Below, one piece after another: positions 18,174 to 27,709 of a stretch of DNA of 64,000 nucleotides. A program made the position numbers and the translations under genes. The stretch covers positions 1 through 64,000 of the forward strand of contig CAJQIC010000011.1 of assembly GCA_905478335.1 (NCBI GenBank), given 5' to 3'. The notes beneath the pieces were generated by a model, which worked only from the letters and a program-made list of their open reading frames with translations, ran no database searches and was not told the DNA's origin. Each line of letters begins with the position of its first letter. The stretch's first letter is position 1. Origin of the DNA: an uncultured Bacteroidia bacterium. GTDB lineage: Bacteria; Bacteroidota; Bacteroidia; NS11-12g; UBA9320.

Positions 18174-18668
18174 ATGAAACATTTACTATTCGCTACATTA
18201 TTCGTTTTTACGGTTTTAACTGGTTGTAAAGACGACACACCTGTTGATACAACTGACAATACTTCGGGTGATGTTAGAGAAAACATATTAGGGAAATATA
18301 CCTGTAATTATAAGCTGTTTAATGCCGTAACTGGTGTTGAGTCTCAAAAAGGTAGTTTCGAATGTGAGATTTGGGCGAACACAGAGGATGCAGATAAATT
18401 TGATTTTCGAATTGACGGTTTGACCTTGTTGATGTCTGGAACGGGTTTAACATCTATTAGTACAGGGTATACCTTCTCAATTCCAGAACAGAATGTTAAA
18501 AATTTCGGAGATCTAGTTGGCAAGCCTATTATCAATATTGATGGGCAAACAACACGTGTTGATGGTGAAGTGACGTCTTCAAACGGAAACATTATTTGTT
18601 ACTGCGAACGTGCTAGAAAGCAAGGACAGGACGACGACTTGTTTGAGTTTTCATTCTCCAAAAAGTAG
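18174..18668 (+). CDS. Putative lipoprotein of unknown function (164 aa)
   Basis: MKHLLFATLFVFTVLTGCKDD is a clear lipoprotein signal with lipobox LTGC at residues 15-18. A short Asp/Thr linker leads into a beta-rich domain with LGKYTCNYKLFNA, FECEIWANTED and IICYCERARKQ. Overall it resembles the small beta-barrel lipoproteins common in this phylum, but I do not recognise the family. The Cys-Tyr-Cys near the end is notable. The gene is monocistronic, divergent from the DUF6265-like gene. Confidence 0.68.
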   Translation: MKHLLFATLFVFTVLTGCKDDTPVDTTDNTSGDVRENILGKYTCNYKLFNAVTGVESQKGSFECEIWANTEDADKFDFRIDGLTLLMSGTGLTSISTGYTFSIPEQNVKNFGDLVGKPIINIDGQTTRVDGEVTSSNGNIICYCERARKQGQDDDLFEFSFSKK

Positions 18669-18768
18669 CGTCGAATTGGCATTTTTGTGCCACATTTAAT
18701 CGGAAGTAATTAAATCCTAGACAACCTTTTGTAAATTCTCGTGTCTATATACCAATAGATGTAGCCAC

Positions 18769-20706
18769 TTGAAAAAACTACCTGCCATATTATTAATCTT
18801 AATTTGTGCACTCTCAGCGAGAGCTACACACATTATGGGAGGTGATTTAACGTATCGCTACATTTCTGAAGACTCATTTGAATTCACCTTGGCTTTTTAC
18901 ATTGATTGTGTCAATGGCAATCCTGGTGCTATTGCGTCAGATCGGTTTGCTATTCTTGGGTTTTTCAATGCAAAGACAAAGCAGTTTATTGATAAAGTAG
19001 AAATAGAGCGTGGTAAACCGGATCGTGTTTCTAAACTAAACTATGCCTGCGTGACACCTCCGCCAAACGCGTGTGTAGATCGGTATGAATATGTTTTTCG
19101 CAAACGGGTCCAAATTGGTAGTGATGGTGTTATCATAGCTTTTCAAAGGTGTTGTCGGAACCACACCATTACAAACTTAGTTGACCCCGGAGGAACTGGA
19201 ATAACCTTATTGGCAACCATACCGCCCCGTCAACTTGTTGAGATTAATAGCAATCCCGTTTTTAAAGACAGTCCACCCAATTTCTTATGTAACGACGCAC
19301 CCTTGGTGTTTGATCATAGTGCCGTGGATACTGAAGGTGATTCGTTGGTGTATGACTTGTATTTGCCTTTTAAAGGTGCAAGTTCGAGTGCACCACGACC
19401 AAGTCAACCTTCCAATCCGGATTATGCTGTGGTTCAATACACATCGGCATACAACTTATCTAACTTGATGGGTGGTACCGAAAAACTTAAAATTAACAGC
19501 AAAACAGGCCAACTCACTGTTTTACCCAATAAGGTAGGCCAATACGTTGTCGGAATCCGCGTGTCAGAGTTCAGGAACGGCGTAAGAATTGGCGAGACAC
19601 TACGAGATTATCAGTTTAACGTGTTGGAGTGCGATATTAAGATTTCCGCAAACTTTGACTTGCCCGAAATTAAATGTTCAGATTCTGTTGTAGCCGTTAC
19701 AAACACATCGAGATTTGGTAAAACGTATGACTGGACTATTTCCAATCAAAATGCCATCTATACAACTTCGACGGACGAACATCCGATTATCACGTTTCAA
19801 GATCCGGGTCTGTTTACCATTAAACTTGTTACCAGAAACGACCAATGTGCCGATAGCATGGAACAGGATATAGAAATTGGCGAGGTTGTAAAACTATCGG
19901 CCGATTTCGGTATAGAATTAGAAGACTCTTGTGAAGGAGGAAAGGTTACAATCATCAATAAGAGCACTACCACGCCAGAATGGTACTGGAATTTAGGAAC
20001 GGGAGCAGGGGAGCAGCGAAATCTGATCGTAAATCAGTTTACAGTGACTACGCCAGGCAAGTATACCATTTCCTTGCGTGTATCGGATTCGGCCAAGTGT
20101 GCGCTGGATCAACAACATACAGAGGAATTTGAAATACTTGGACGTGATACGGTTTTTTCGGACTTTGATTTCACTTTCCCCAATGATTGTAACCCCGGAG
20201 AATTGGTGCTTTTAAAGACGGATGCATTAACTGAAGATTGGTATTGGCGCATTGACGGGGTGGAAGATTCATTCTACAACGCTAGTGAGGTGAACCTGGA
20301 GGACTTAAACCAGGGTAGACTCAATGTTTCACTAAAACACCTGAAATCTGAGCGGCCATGCACTGTGATTGAACCTAAACACATTGATATCGAAATAGAT
20401 TCTTTGGATTTTTCAGTAGGAGAACTTATGCTGTATAACGTATTTACGCCAAATGGTGATGGGATTAATGATTGTTTTCAGTTAGACATGCAAAATGGTG
20501 ACTGTTATACAGTTTCATTCTTTATTTATAACCGTTGGGGGGAACTGCTGTTTAAAACGGAGAATGCTTTGCAAGAGTGTTGGGATGGAAAGCAAGAAAA
20601 CGGCGAATATTACCCAACAGGCACCTATTTTGGTGTCGCTCAAGTAAAACACCACGAAGCCGATAAAGCAGAAAATATATCCGTTTCAATTACGTTTATT
20701 CACTAA
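18769..20706 (+). CDS. T9SS type B (CHU_C / gliding-motility C-terminal domain) surface protein
   Basis: The frame begins with TTG at 18769, giving MKKLPAILLILICALSARA, a good signal peptide; no other start fits. The N-terminal part begins ATHIMGGDLTYRYI, the usual mature start of a large group of Bacteroidota surface proteins, and has several paired Cys. PKD-like domains occupy about residues 290-540 (for example FGKTYDWTISNQ to FQDPGLFTIKLV). The last 90 residues are the type B sorting domain: LYNVFTPNGDGINDCF, IYNRWGELLF, WDGK, YYPTGTYFG. It is therefore a type IX substrate likely to be fixed at the cell surface. Function of the N-terminal half is unknown. Confidence 0.9.
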   Translation: MKKLPAILLILICALSARATHIMGGDLTYRYISEDSFEFTLAFYIDCVNGNPGAIASDRFAILGFFNAKTKQFIDKVEIERGKPDRVSKLNYACVTPPPNACVDRYEYVFRKRVQIGSDGVIIAFQRCCRNHTITNLVDPGGTGITLLATIPPRQLVEINSNPVFKDSPPNFLCNDAPLVFDHSAVDTEGDSLVYDLYLPFKGASSSAPRPSQPSNPDYAVVQYTSAYNLSNLMGGTEKLKINSKTGQLTVLPNKVGQYVVGIRVSEFRNGVRIGETLRDYQFNVLECDIKISANFDLPEIKCSDSVVAVTNTSRFGKTYDWTISNQNAIYTTSTDEHPIITFQDPGLFTIKLVTRNDQCADSMEQDIEIGEVVKLSADFGIELEDSCEGGKVTIINKSTTTPEWYWNLGTGAGEQRNLIVNQFTVTTPGKYTISLRVSDSAKCALDQQHTEEFEILGRDTVFSDFDFTFPNDCNPGELVLLKTDALTEDWYWRIDGVEDSFYNASEVNLEDLNQGRLNVSLKHLKSERPCTVIEPKHIDIEIDSLDFSVGELMLYNVFTPNGDGINDCFQLDMQNGDCYTVSFFIYNRWGELLFKTENALQECWDGKQENGEYYPTGTYFGVAQVKHHEADKAENISVSITFIH

Positions 20707-20721
20707 ATCGAGTAAAAACCT

Positions 20722-21243
20722 ATGCCCTTAATACCTATGCCCTTAATAGAAACAATTCCAGAATACTTCAAACCATACGTAAGTAAAGTCTTTTCTACAA
20801 CTGCCTACAATGCGCTAGAGGAGCAATGGGAAGAGATGCGTCAGACATTTGTTTCAATGACAGAAGAAAAGTCGAATTACCGTTATGATGAAGGCAAGTG
20901 GACACCAAAGCAAATATTACAACACCTTATTGATGCGGAAAGGATATTAAGTCAACGTGCAATGCGATTTGCGAGAAAAGACATGACGCAATTGCCTGGC
21001 TATGATCACAATAGTTATGTCGATGTAGCTGATGTTTCAGACCGGACTATTACAGACTTATGGGATGAATTCCATGCCGTGAGAATTTCAACCTTGTTTA
21101 TGTATAAAAGCTTTAAGGCGGCTGAACTGAAACGAGAAGGATTTGCCAACGGACTGGTTTTAAGCGTTGAAAACCAGGGTTTTATTATTGCTGGACATGC
21201 TTTGCATCATACCCAAGTTATTCGGGAACGCTACTTAGTGTAA
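20722..21243 (+). CDS. DinB/YfiT-like four-helix metal protein
   Basis: DinB-family proteins are four-helix bundles with a three-His metal site; many act in thiol transfer (bacillithiol or mycothiol transferases), others have no known activity. The markers are KWTPKQILQHLIDAERI (first His), the LPGYDHNSYVD loop, and HALHHTQVIRERYLV (last His pair). The start codon is duplicated: a perfect 15-bp tandem repeat, CCTATGCCCTTAATA at 20719-20733 and 20734-20748, gives two in-frame ATGs five codons apart, so the protein has 173 or 168 residues. Its 3' end overlaps the convergent miaE gene by 9 nt. Confidence 0.82.
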   Translation: MPLIPMPLIETIPEYFKPYVSKVFSTTAYNALEEQWEEMRQTFVSMTEEKSNYRYDEGKWTPKQILQHLIDAERILSQRAMRFARKDMTQLPGYDHNSYVDVADVSDRTITDLWDEFHAVRISTLFMYKSFKAAELKREGFANGLVLSVENQGFIIAGHALHHTQVIRERYLV

Positions 21244-21819
21244 CGCAGCCCGAATTGGAATTTCTTGCAATATTGCAGCTTCCGCATTCATTAATGTTTC
21301 AAGACGATCATACACAACATCTTCACTGAAATAATGCAGAGCGAAGGTGACAAATACATGCCCATGTTTGGCTTCGCTAGTCCACAACGTTTTGTAAAAC
21401 GACTTCAGACTTGAATCTTCCACATGATCAGCGACCATCTTAAAACGTTCTGCACCTCTGCATTCGAATACTGAGGCCAACAATAATTTGTCTAAAAATC
21501 GTTCCTCACGGCCGTCTCTGGCTAATTTCATTAACCGATTAACGTAAACGTCTTTTTGGATTTCATGGTTCAATTCAATGCCTTGGGCAGACATTACGTC
21601 GTACACCTGTTTGAAATGCTCCATCTCTTCGATGGCAATGTCAATAAGGTCTGGGATGATTTCTACGCGGTTTGGATACTTCGCAACAAAACTGTTCGCC
21701 ATTCCGCTCGCTTTCCGTTCACAATCTGCATGGTCTCTTAAAAAGGATGGAAAATCTGACAACACTTTGTCAATCCACTCTTGTGATGACGCTATTTTAA
21801 CATCAATAGAACGTTTCAT
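21235..21819 (-). CDS. miaE: tRNA-(ms2io6A37) hydroxylase-like protein MiaE, copy 1
   Basis: MiaE hydroxylates the isopentenyl group of (ms2)i6A at tRNA position 37 with a non-haem di-iron centre. The ferritin-like ligand set is complete: Glu34 (CERKA), Glu65 and His68 (EEMEH), Glu119/Glu124 (ECRGAERF), Glu149 and His152 (SEAKHGH). Length 194 is normal. The partner enzyme MiaA is encoded at 52135-53052. A second, divergent MiaE homolog lies at 37497-38078. The helicase gene is upstream on the same strand, ending 21 nt before this start. Confidence 0.88.
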   Translation of the reverse strand: MKRSIDVKIASSQEWIDKVLSDFPSFLRDHADCERKASGMANSFVAKYPNRVEIIPDLIDIAIEEMEHFKQVYDVMSAQGIELNHEIQKDVYVNRLMKLARDGREERFLDKLLLASVFECRGAERFKMVADHVEDSSLKSFYKTLWTSEAKHGHVFVTFALHYFSEDVVYDRLETLMNAEAAILQEIPIRAALH

Positions 21820-21840
21820 AAAACCAAAAATAGTGATTGG

Positions 21841-23628
21841 TTAGTATCTACGGCTTCTTTCTCGATTGCGTTTGTCTTTGCTTTTGCTGCGTCCAGGGTT
21901 TTCCTTGTTCCCAGCTACTTCAATGTTGCACTGACGGCCTCTAAAATCCTTGCCATTCATTGATTTAAGCACGTCGTTGGTAAAGTTGTTGTCAACTTCA
22001 ACAAATGAGAATGTTTTAAGAACCTCAATTCTACCAATACCAACACCTTCTAAGGTAGGTTGCTCATTGATGAAACCCATCAAACGCTGTGCATTTAGAG
22101 AATCTTTTTGCCCTAGGTTTACGAAGAATCGCTCAAAATTCATGCTTCCTCCTCTGCTTCGACTTCGAGACGAATCTTTTTCTCTTCTTGGTCGGTCTCT
22201 GCGATCACGATCTCTACCTCTGTCTCTGTCTCTGTCCCTATCTCTATCACGGTCTCTTCCGCGTCCATTTCTTCCGCGTTCAGAGCGATCTCGGTCTGAG
22301 GCACTGATATTCAAATCACCAGCGTCTTTATAGTATTCTAAGAAGCGGTTAAATTCTGCTGAGAAAAAGCGCTCTATGAGCTCTTCTCTTGAATAACCTT
22401 CAAGTTCAGCTGTGATGGCTGGTAAATATTGTTCAAACTCAGTTTTATCAACTTCAACCTGTTTAAGGTCTTCTACTAATTTAAATAGTTGTTTGCCACA
22501 AATTTCTTTCCCGCTTGGAATAGACTTGGCTTCAAACGACTTTCCAATCTTCTTTTCAAGTTGTTTGATTTTAGACCTTTCTCTATTAGACACCAATGCA
22601 ATAGAAGATCCTTTTTTACCAGCTCTGGCTGTTCTACCACTTCGGTGAATGTAAGACTCTAGCTCGTCTGGTAAATTGTAATTGATAACATGCGTAATGT
22701 TGTTTACGTCAAGTCCTCTGGCAGCCACATCAGTAGCAACTAGAATTTGTAGTACTTGTGAACGGAACTTGCCCATAACATGGTCCCGCTGTGCTTGAGA
22801 TAAATCCCCATGCAATGCATCCGCATTATAGCCTCCTTTAATAAGTTTGTCGGCCACTTGTTGTGTTTCTCGACGTGTACGACAGAAAACGATTCCATAA
22901 ATATCTGGGTTTACGTCGGCAATACGTCTTAACGCTTCAAAACGTGTACTGGCATTAACCAAATAATAAGAATGTTCAATGTTTTCTGCGCTCTGATTGG
23001 CACGTGCAGTTTCAATCTCTACAGGACTGTTCATGTAGTTCTTCGCAATCCTCGAAACGTCACGTGGCATTGTTGCGCTAAACAATAAGGTTTGGCGTTC
23101 TGATGGGGTATTGCTTAAAATGAAATCCAAATCTTCTTTGAATCCCATGTTTAACATTTCGTCTGCTTCGTCTAAAACTAAGATTTCAATTTTCTCTAAT
23201 TTTAGATTGCCACGCTTGATTAGGTCGATAACACGACCAGGAGTTCCAATAACAACCTGAGCGCCACGTTTTAGGTCTCTAATCTGATTAACGATGTTAG
23301 CACCGCCATATACAGATACAGACTTGAAGCCTTTTCTGTATTTGGTATAGTTTTCTATATCCTGTGCAATTTGACGACACAGTTCTCTGGTTGGGCTAAG
23401 AATGATAGACTGAACCGAGTTGTTGTTCGTGTCAATTTTTTGTGCGATTGGTAATCCAAAAGCAGCTGTTTTACCTGTACCCGTTGAAGCTAGTGCCAAA
23501 ACGTCTACATTGTTTTCAATAATTTGTGGAATTGATTTTTCCTGAATAGGAGTAGGTTTTTCAAAACCCAAGTCTTGGATGGCTCTAAGAATGTCTTCTT
23601 GTAGTCCAACCTCTTTAAAAGTTGTCAT
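21841..23628 (-). CDS. DEAD-box RNA helicase with DbpA-type RNA-binding domain (DeaD/CsdA-like)
   Basis: An ATP-dependent RNA helicase likely acting in ribosome assembly or RNA decay. The motifs are in order: PTPIQEKSIP (Q), ASTGTGKT (I), PTRELCRQ (Ia), TPGR, DEAD (II), SAT (III), and HRSGRTARAGKKG (VI). A linker with about eleven Arg-Asp pairs and an RS-rich segment leads to a DbpA-like RRM (RFFVNLGQKDSLNAQRLMGFIN to VEVDNNF), then a basic tail SKSKDKRNRERSRRY. I chose ATG at 23628 (MTTFKEVGL) rather than an upstream frame extension, giving 595 residues. The Arg-Asp codons are mixed, so the repeat is kept for its protein sequence. Confidence 0.93.
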   Translation of the reverse strand: MTTFKEVGLQEDILRAIQDLGFEKPTPIQEKSIPQIIENNVDVLALASTGTGKTAAFGLPIAQKIDTNNNSVQSIILSPTRELCRQIAQDIENYTKYRKGFKSVSVYGGANIVNQIRDLKRGAQVVIGTPGRVIDLIKRGNLKLEKIEILVLDEADEMLNMGFKEDLDFILSNTPSERQTLLFSATMPRDVSRIAKNYMNSPVEIETARANQSAENIEHSYYLVNASTRFEALRRIADVNPDIYGIVFCRTRRETQQVADKLIKGGYNADALHGDLSQAQRDHVMGKFRSQVLQILVATDVAARGLDVNNITHVINYNLPDELESYIHRSGRTARAGKKGSSIALVSNRERSKIKQLEKKIGKSFEAKSIPSGKEICGKQLFKLVEDLKQVEVDKTEFEQYLPAITAELEGYSREELIERFFSAEFNRFLEYYKDAGDLNISASDRDRSERGRNGRGRDRDRDRDRDRDRGRDRDRRDRPRREKDSSRSRSRGGSMNFERFFVNLGQKDSLNAQRLMGFINEQPTLEGVGIGRIEVLKTFSFVEVDNNFTNDVLKSMNGKDFRGRQCNIEVAGNKENPGRSKSKDKRNRERSRRY

Positions 23629-23776
23629 ATTGTTCGTTATGTGTTGTGCACTGCCGTGCGTTAATTGAACGAACACTAAGCCTTTTTAAGTGATCGTTCT
23701 GCCAAATAAAGGTGCAAAAGTACGTTTAATATTTAACACATGTAACAAATCGACATTTCGTAACCTTAAACATAAA

Positions 23777-23805
23777 AAAAGCCCGGTTTAAACAACCAGG
23801 CTTTT
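23777..23805 (-). terminator. Rho-independent terminator after the NHL-repeat gene
   Basis: On the minus strand AAAAGCC and GGCTTTT pair (23805-23799 with 23783-23777), with an inner GGTT/AACC pairing, and the stem is followed by TTTTTTTATG. It lies 18 nt after the stop of the gene at 23824-25470. It separates that gene from the helicase gene. Confidence 0.85.
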
Positions 23806-23823
23806 CACAATGTTTTTTAGTGT

Positions 23824-25470
23824 TTATTGGATAACAACCTTCTTGCTTACAATTCCAGTTAAGTCACTTAAGCTCAGGTAATAAACACCTTTACTTATTC
23901 GTGATGTGTTGAGTTGGAAATGACTTCCTGCATCGGCAACTGATTCCAAAACTACGGAACCATTTAGGTTCATTAGTTGAATTGTGGTTTTATCAAAATT
24001 TCCGTCTGCCAACTGAATATTCAACGTTCCGTTGGATGATGGGTTAGGATAAATACTGAAACCTGTATTTGGATGCACCTCAGCAATACCTACTGTACTT
24101 ACGGTTATATGTGTTTTAGTCACCTCATCGGTGCCATATTCATTTGTTACCGTTAACGTGACACGGTAAGATCCTGTTGCGGTAAACTTAACAGTGATTG
24201 CTTTCGAAGCGTTGTAATCACCTTGTACCAATACAACATTATTTGTGCTTCCGCTTGTATTCTCAACCAACCAAGTACGCTTGGTTGCTTCCTTTCCTCC
24301 GCTAATATCCGTAAGCGTTGTTTCTTCGTTAATTTCAATATTTGTCTTAGTAGTAGAAAAATCAGCTTCTGGTGCTAAGTTGTCAATCGTAATTTTTTTA
24401 ATAACGTGATTGGTCATGTCCGTAACAAATAATGCATCGCCACCGTCATAGCTTAAACCGCCCAAAGCACCAAAACGAGCATCTGTTCCAACTCCGTCTT
24501 TATTTCCACTTGCGCTAGCACTTCCTGCAAATGTTGATACGGTGTTGTTTTTAACATCAATGACACGAATTGCCGTTGCATCCGCAACGTAAATCAGTCC
24601 GTTGACTACGGCCACACCTCTAACGTGCTTAAATCTCGCTTCCGCTAGTGTGCCATCTTTAAATCCAAATCCACCACAGATTGTGGTTACAGCTCCTGAA
24701 GAGATGTTTACTTTTCTGATTGAGGCATTCGTGAAGTCTGTTACCACCAAGTTAGTCGCGTCTAACATAGCAATACCGTAAGGTGAATCAAATCGAGCAG
24801 CAGAACCAGATCCGTCTTTGTTACCATACTCTGTGCCTTTACCAGCAAGCGTAAGAACCGAACCCGTCGGTGATATTTTACGAATACAGTGGTTTAAAAA
24901 GTCTGTCACGTATAAATTACCATTGCCGTCAATGGTGATGTCTTTTGGGGTGTCAAATCGTGCACTTGCACCAGATGCATCCTTATATCCAGCCGTTCCC
25001 CAGCCACCGCTAGAGTTGGCTCCAGCCAACGTACTTGCGCTTTGGCCGTTACCTAGGTTTACGTAAGGAGTCATTTTTCGGATTGCATGGTTCTCAGAAT
25101 CAACAATGTATACGTTTCCTGCATCATCACAAACAGCACCAGTCGGATTGTAGTATGCTGCGGCATTTCCAGTTCCGTTGGCATATCCAAGGGTAAAGCT
25201 AGGGTCTCCTAATTTTCCACTTCGGTTATAAACCTTATCGTTTAATATTAAACGTATTTTATTGGATTCCGTAATATACATACGTCCACCTTTATCCCAT
25301 GTAATGCCATGAGGTTGGTAGAAATAAGCGTCGGCCTTCGCGGCTGTGCTATTACTGTAATTTTTAGTTGGATCGGTGTTGGCTTTACCCGCAAACGAAG
25401 TAACTGTTTGGGCATTTACAGCCGTAAACATCAAGGCAATGCTTGACGCAATAAGTAGGATTTTTCTCAT
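23824..25470 (-). CDS. NHL-repeat beta-propeller protein with PKD domain, T9SS type A cargo
   Basis: After a signal peptide (residues 1-20, ending VNAQ) come about six NHL-type propeller blades (to about residue 365). Recurring units are GITWDKGGRMYITES, AVCDDAGNVYIVDSENHAIRKM, ITIDGNGNLYVTDFLNHCIRKI and LSYDGGDALFVTDMTNHVIKKI, separated by KDGSGSAARFDSP loops. A PKD-like domain (about 375-460) and a type A sorting domain (FSIYPNPSSNGTLNIQ to the end, about 470-548) follow. Such proteins are secreted by the type IX system. The propeller probably binds a ligand or catalyses a lyase-type reaction, but no active site is evident. The gene is monocistronic with its own terminator. Confidence 0.9.
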   Translation of the reverse strand: MRKILLIASSIALMFTAVNAQTVTSFAGKANTDPTKNYSNSTAAKADAYFYQPHGITWDKGGRMYITESNKIRLILNDKVYNRSGKLGDPSFTLGYANGTGNAAAYYNPTGAVCDDAGNVYIVDSENHAIRKMTPYVNLGNGQSASTLAGANSSGGWGTAGYKDASGASARFDTPKDITIDGNGNLYVTDFLNHCIRKISPTGSVLTLAGKGTEYGNKDGSGSAARFDSPYGIAMLDATNLVVTDFTNASIRKVNISSGAVTTICGGFGFKDGTLAEARFKHVRGVAVVNGLIYVADATAIRVIDVKNNTVSTFAGSASASGNKDGVGTDARFGALGGLSYDGGDALFVTDMTNHVIKKITIDNLAPEADFSTTKTNIEINEETTLTDISGGKEATKRTWLVENTSGSTNNVVLVQGDYNASKAITVKFTATGSYRVTLTVTNEYGTDEVTKTHITVSTVGIAEVHPNTGFSIYPNPSSNGTLNIQLADGNFDKTTIQLMNLNGSVVLESVADAGSHFQLNTSRISKGVYYLSLSDLTGIVSKKVVIQ

Positions 25471-25521
25471 AATAACTTAGATTTTCAAAACATGTTTGAG
25501 CCTCGAAAATACCAAGTAATC

Positions 25522-26478
25522 TTATAATACTTGCATATTGTTTGTAATAAATGAATCCACTGCAGAAGAGATTGTTTCAGAAATATCTGAATAATCCCTT
25601 TTCACAAAGGCGTTTCCCGTAATGTGTTCAAACAACTCGATATAACGGTTAGAAACGTTTTCCACAAATTCAGCAGTCATTTCAGGTATGTCTTGACCCT
25701 CAAGACCTTGAAATCCGTTTTCAATCAACCATTGACGTACAAATTCCTTGGATAATTGTCGTTGTTTTTGGTCTTTGCTTTGAATCGCTTCGTACGAATC
25801 CTTATAAAAATACCGACTGCTGTCAGGCGTATGAATTTCATCAATCAACACAATTTTGTCGTTGTACAACCCAAATTCATATTTGGTATCTACAAGAATC
25901 AAATCTTGCGAATCGGCTTTTTTTGTTCCAGCGTCAAACAATGCCAAACCATAGTGCTCCAACTTTTCAATCTGACGCTTTTTTAAAACGCGTCGTTCAT
26001 TCAGTTCTTTCATGGAGATGTCTTGATCATGACCATCTCGCTCTTTAGTCGTTGGAGTAATGATTGGATGCGGTAGTTTATCATTCTCTTTAAGGCCATC
26101 AGGAAGCTTAACGCCACACAATTCCCGTCCGCCATCACGATATACACGCCAAGCGTGGCCAGCTAAATAACCGCGCACGACAATTTCTACAGGAAGTGGG
26201 TCACATTTCAAACCTACGGTTACATGTGGGTCAGGTTCTGCGATTTTCCAATTGGGTACAATTTCGCGCGTTTCATCTAAAAATGTAGACGCAATTTGAT
26301 TCAATACCTGTCCTTTATAGGGTATTGATTCTGGTAGAACATGATCAAATGCTGAAATGCGATCTGTGGCAATCATCACAAGAAATTGATCATTGATATT
26401 ATAGACGTCTCGGACTTTACCTCGATAGAAATCCTTCTGTCCTTTGAAAAAATAATTCGTCGAAACTAACGGCTCCAT
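25522..26478 (-). CDS. purC: SAICAR synthetase PurC
   Basis: PurC joins aspartate to CAIR using ATP, step 8 of purine synthesis. The signature regions are present: FYRGKVRDVY near the start, TDRISAFD, IVVRGYLAGHAW, ADSQDLILVDTKYEFG and LIDEIHTPDSSRY. ATG at 26478 (MEPLVSTNYFFKGQ) replaces an upstream TTG frame extension, giving 318 residues, as usual for the Bacteroidota/eukaryote-like long form. The gene is between the NHL gene and the acyl-CoA reductase gene, both on the same strand, with gaps of about 50 nt. No other purine gene is nearby. Confidence 0.95.
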   Translation of the reverse strand: MEPLVSTNYFFKGQKDFYRGKVRDVYNINDQFLVMIATDRISAFDHVLPESIPYKGQVLNQIASTFLDETREIVPNWKIAEPDPHVTVGLKCDPLPVEIVVRGYLAGHAWRVYRDGGRELCGVKLPDGLKENDKLPHPIITPTTKERDGHDQDISMKELNERRVLKKRQIEKLEHYGLALFDAGTKKADSQDLILVDTKYEFGLYNDKIVLIDEIHTPDSSRYFYKDSYEAIQSKDQKQRQLSKEFVRQWLIENGFQGLEGQDIPEMTAEFVENVSNRYIELFEHITGNAFVKRDYSDISETISSAVDSFITNNMQVL

Positions 26479-26532
26479 ATATTCAAAAGTATTACAACCG
26501 TTCAAACGGTGACACAAAAATGTATTAAATAT

Positions 26533-27540
26533 TTACAAGTTGGTTAAAAACTCCAATGTATTTACTCCGTCCGCATAATCTGCCAATCCAGGTGTTTGTG
26601 CTTGACCAAATGGGATATGACCAGGACTGTCTAAATGGGATACTACGGCTTGAATCTCTTCTTTAGAGTCAGTTAGCCAGTCGCTTAACTGGTTTTTGTC
26701 TGTATACCTTTGGTAAAACAAGCAGGAGAGGGGTGGGTGCAGCTTTTCGTCTTCCTTGACAAGTAAATAGCCCGTGTCTAAATGTTCGGTGAGGTTCATT
26801 AAAAAGATAGCGCGATGATACGTGGTGTTATTCGCATACTTGTTGTGATTGGCTACCTCAGCATAACCTGAAGTGGCATCAAGCAACGGGACCATATCAT
26901 AGTTTTCTGGTACGTATAGTTTGGTCACATTCCGACAACCAAGTCCAAAGTACTGAAAGATGTCGTCCGATAAAGCACCCAGCTCTTCTTCAGTTTCATT
27001 CCCTGTAAGAATGGCAACCGAGGTCCGGTTTTTTCTGATGATGTGTGGAATTTCTTTAAAATAATATTCAAAATACCGAGAACTGTTATTGCTTCCGGTA
27101 GCTATAATTCCGTCTGGTTTCAACACCCGGTCTGTAACTTCAATGTAGTGTTCCAACTCAGGCTCATGGGCTATTAAGGTCTTAATGCAGTACTTCATAA
27201 GCACCTCGTCTTTGTCAGATAGTTTCACCAACGCCTTATTTCCAGTACTCAGAACACTTAGAATATCATGAAACCCGACCATTGGAATGTTTCCCGCCAT
27301 AATGATGCCAATGGTTTTGGGAGATGCATTTCTCTCAGGTACAGAAACTAACCACTGCTTCAGGTTGTCTTCAGTCAAACAAATACGCCAATTGTCAAGA
27401 CAAAAAGTAACGTTCTCTTCCGTAAACCAATTGTTTTTAAGGTAAGACTCTTCGATAACATCAGATATACCTGAGGTACTAGGATGTAGTTTTCTACCTA
27501 AATGTGTGAATGCTTGAATAAAGTCAGACTTTGATAACAT
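26533..27540 (-). CDS. LuxC-like acyl-CoA reductase
   Basis: The LuxC family (Pfam PF05893) reduces fatty acyl-CoA or acyl groups to aldehydes with NADPH. The protein shows the aldehyde-dehydrogenase-like features IGIIMAGNIPMVGFHDIL, LVKLSDKD, the IIATGSNNSSRYFEYYF segment, and FGLGCRNVTKLYVP with the Cys expected to be the acyl-carrying nucleophile. ATG at 27540 (MLSKSDFIQAFTHLGRKL) matches the usual start; an upstream GTG would add 31 residues. Length 335. No luciferase, LuxD or LuxE gene is near, so the job is probably in lipid metabolism, as in other Bacteroidota that keep this gene. It is divergent from YkuK. Confidence 0.85.
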   Translation of the reverse strand: MLSKSDFIQAFTHLGRKLHPSTSGISDVIEESYLKNNWFTEENVTFCLDNWRICLTEDNLKQWLVSVPERNASPKTIGIIMAGNIPMVGFHDILSVLSTGNKALVKLSDKDEVLMKYCIKTLIAHEPELEHYIEVTDRVLKPDGIIATGSNNSSRYFEYYFKEIPHIIRKNRTSVAILTGNETEEELGALSDDIFQYFGLGCRNVTKLYVPENYDMVPLLDATSGYAEVANHNKYANNTTYHRAIFLMNLTEHLDTGYLLVKEDEKLHPPLSCLFYQRYTDKNQLSDWLTDSKEEIQAVVSHLDSPGHIPFGQAQTPGLADYADGVNTLEFLTNL

Positions 27541-27709
27541 GTCAAATTGGATTGAGTCGCAAAGGAAAAACTTGTATCGGTTTATGTCAAATTTATTTCG
27601 AGTCGGTAAACCGTCATAATCAAGGTAGTACACAGTATGTTCATAACATTAAGCGTTTAATATGAACTAATTGGCAAACTTTGGGAGGAGTCAATCATTT
27701 GGAAATACA

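Noticed and set aside
21950-22333. 127-residue plus-strand open frame
   Set aside because: It is the antisense of the DEAD-box helicase C-terminus. The Arg-Asp repeat makes a long Leu/Ser-rich shadow frame with no family features.
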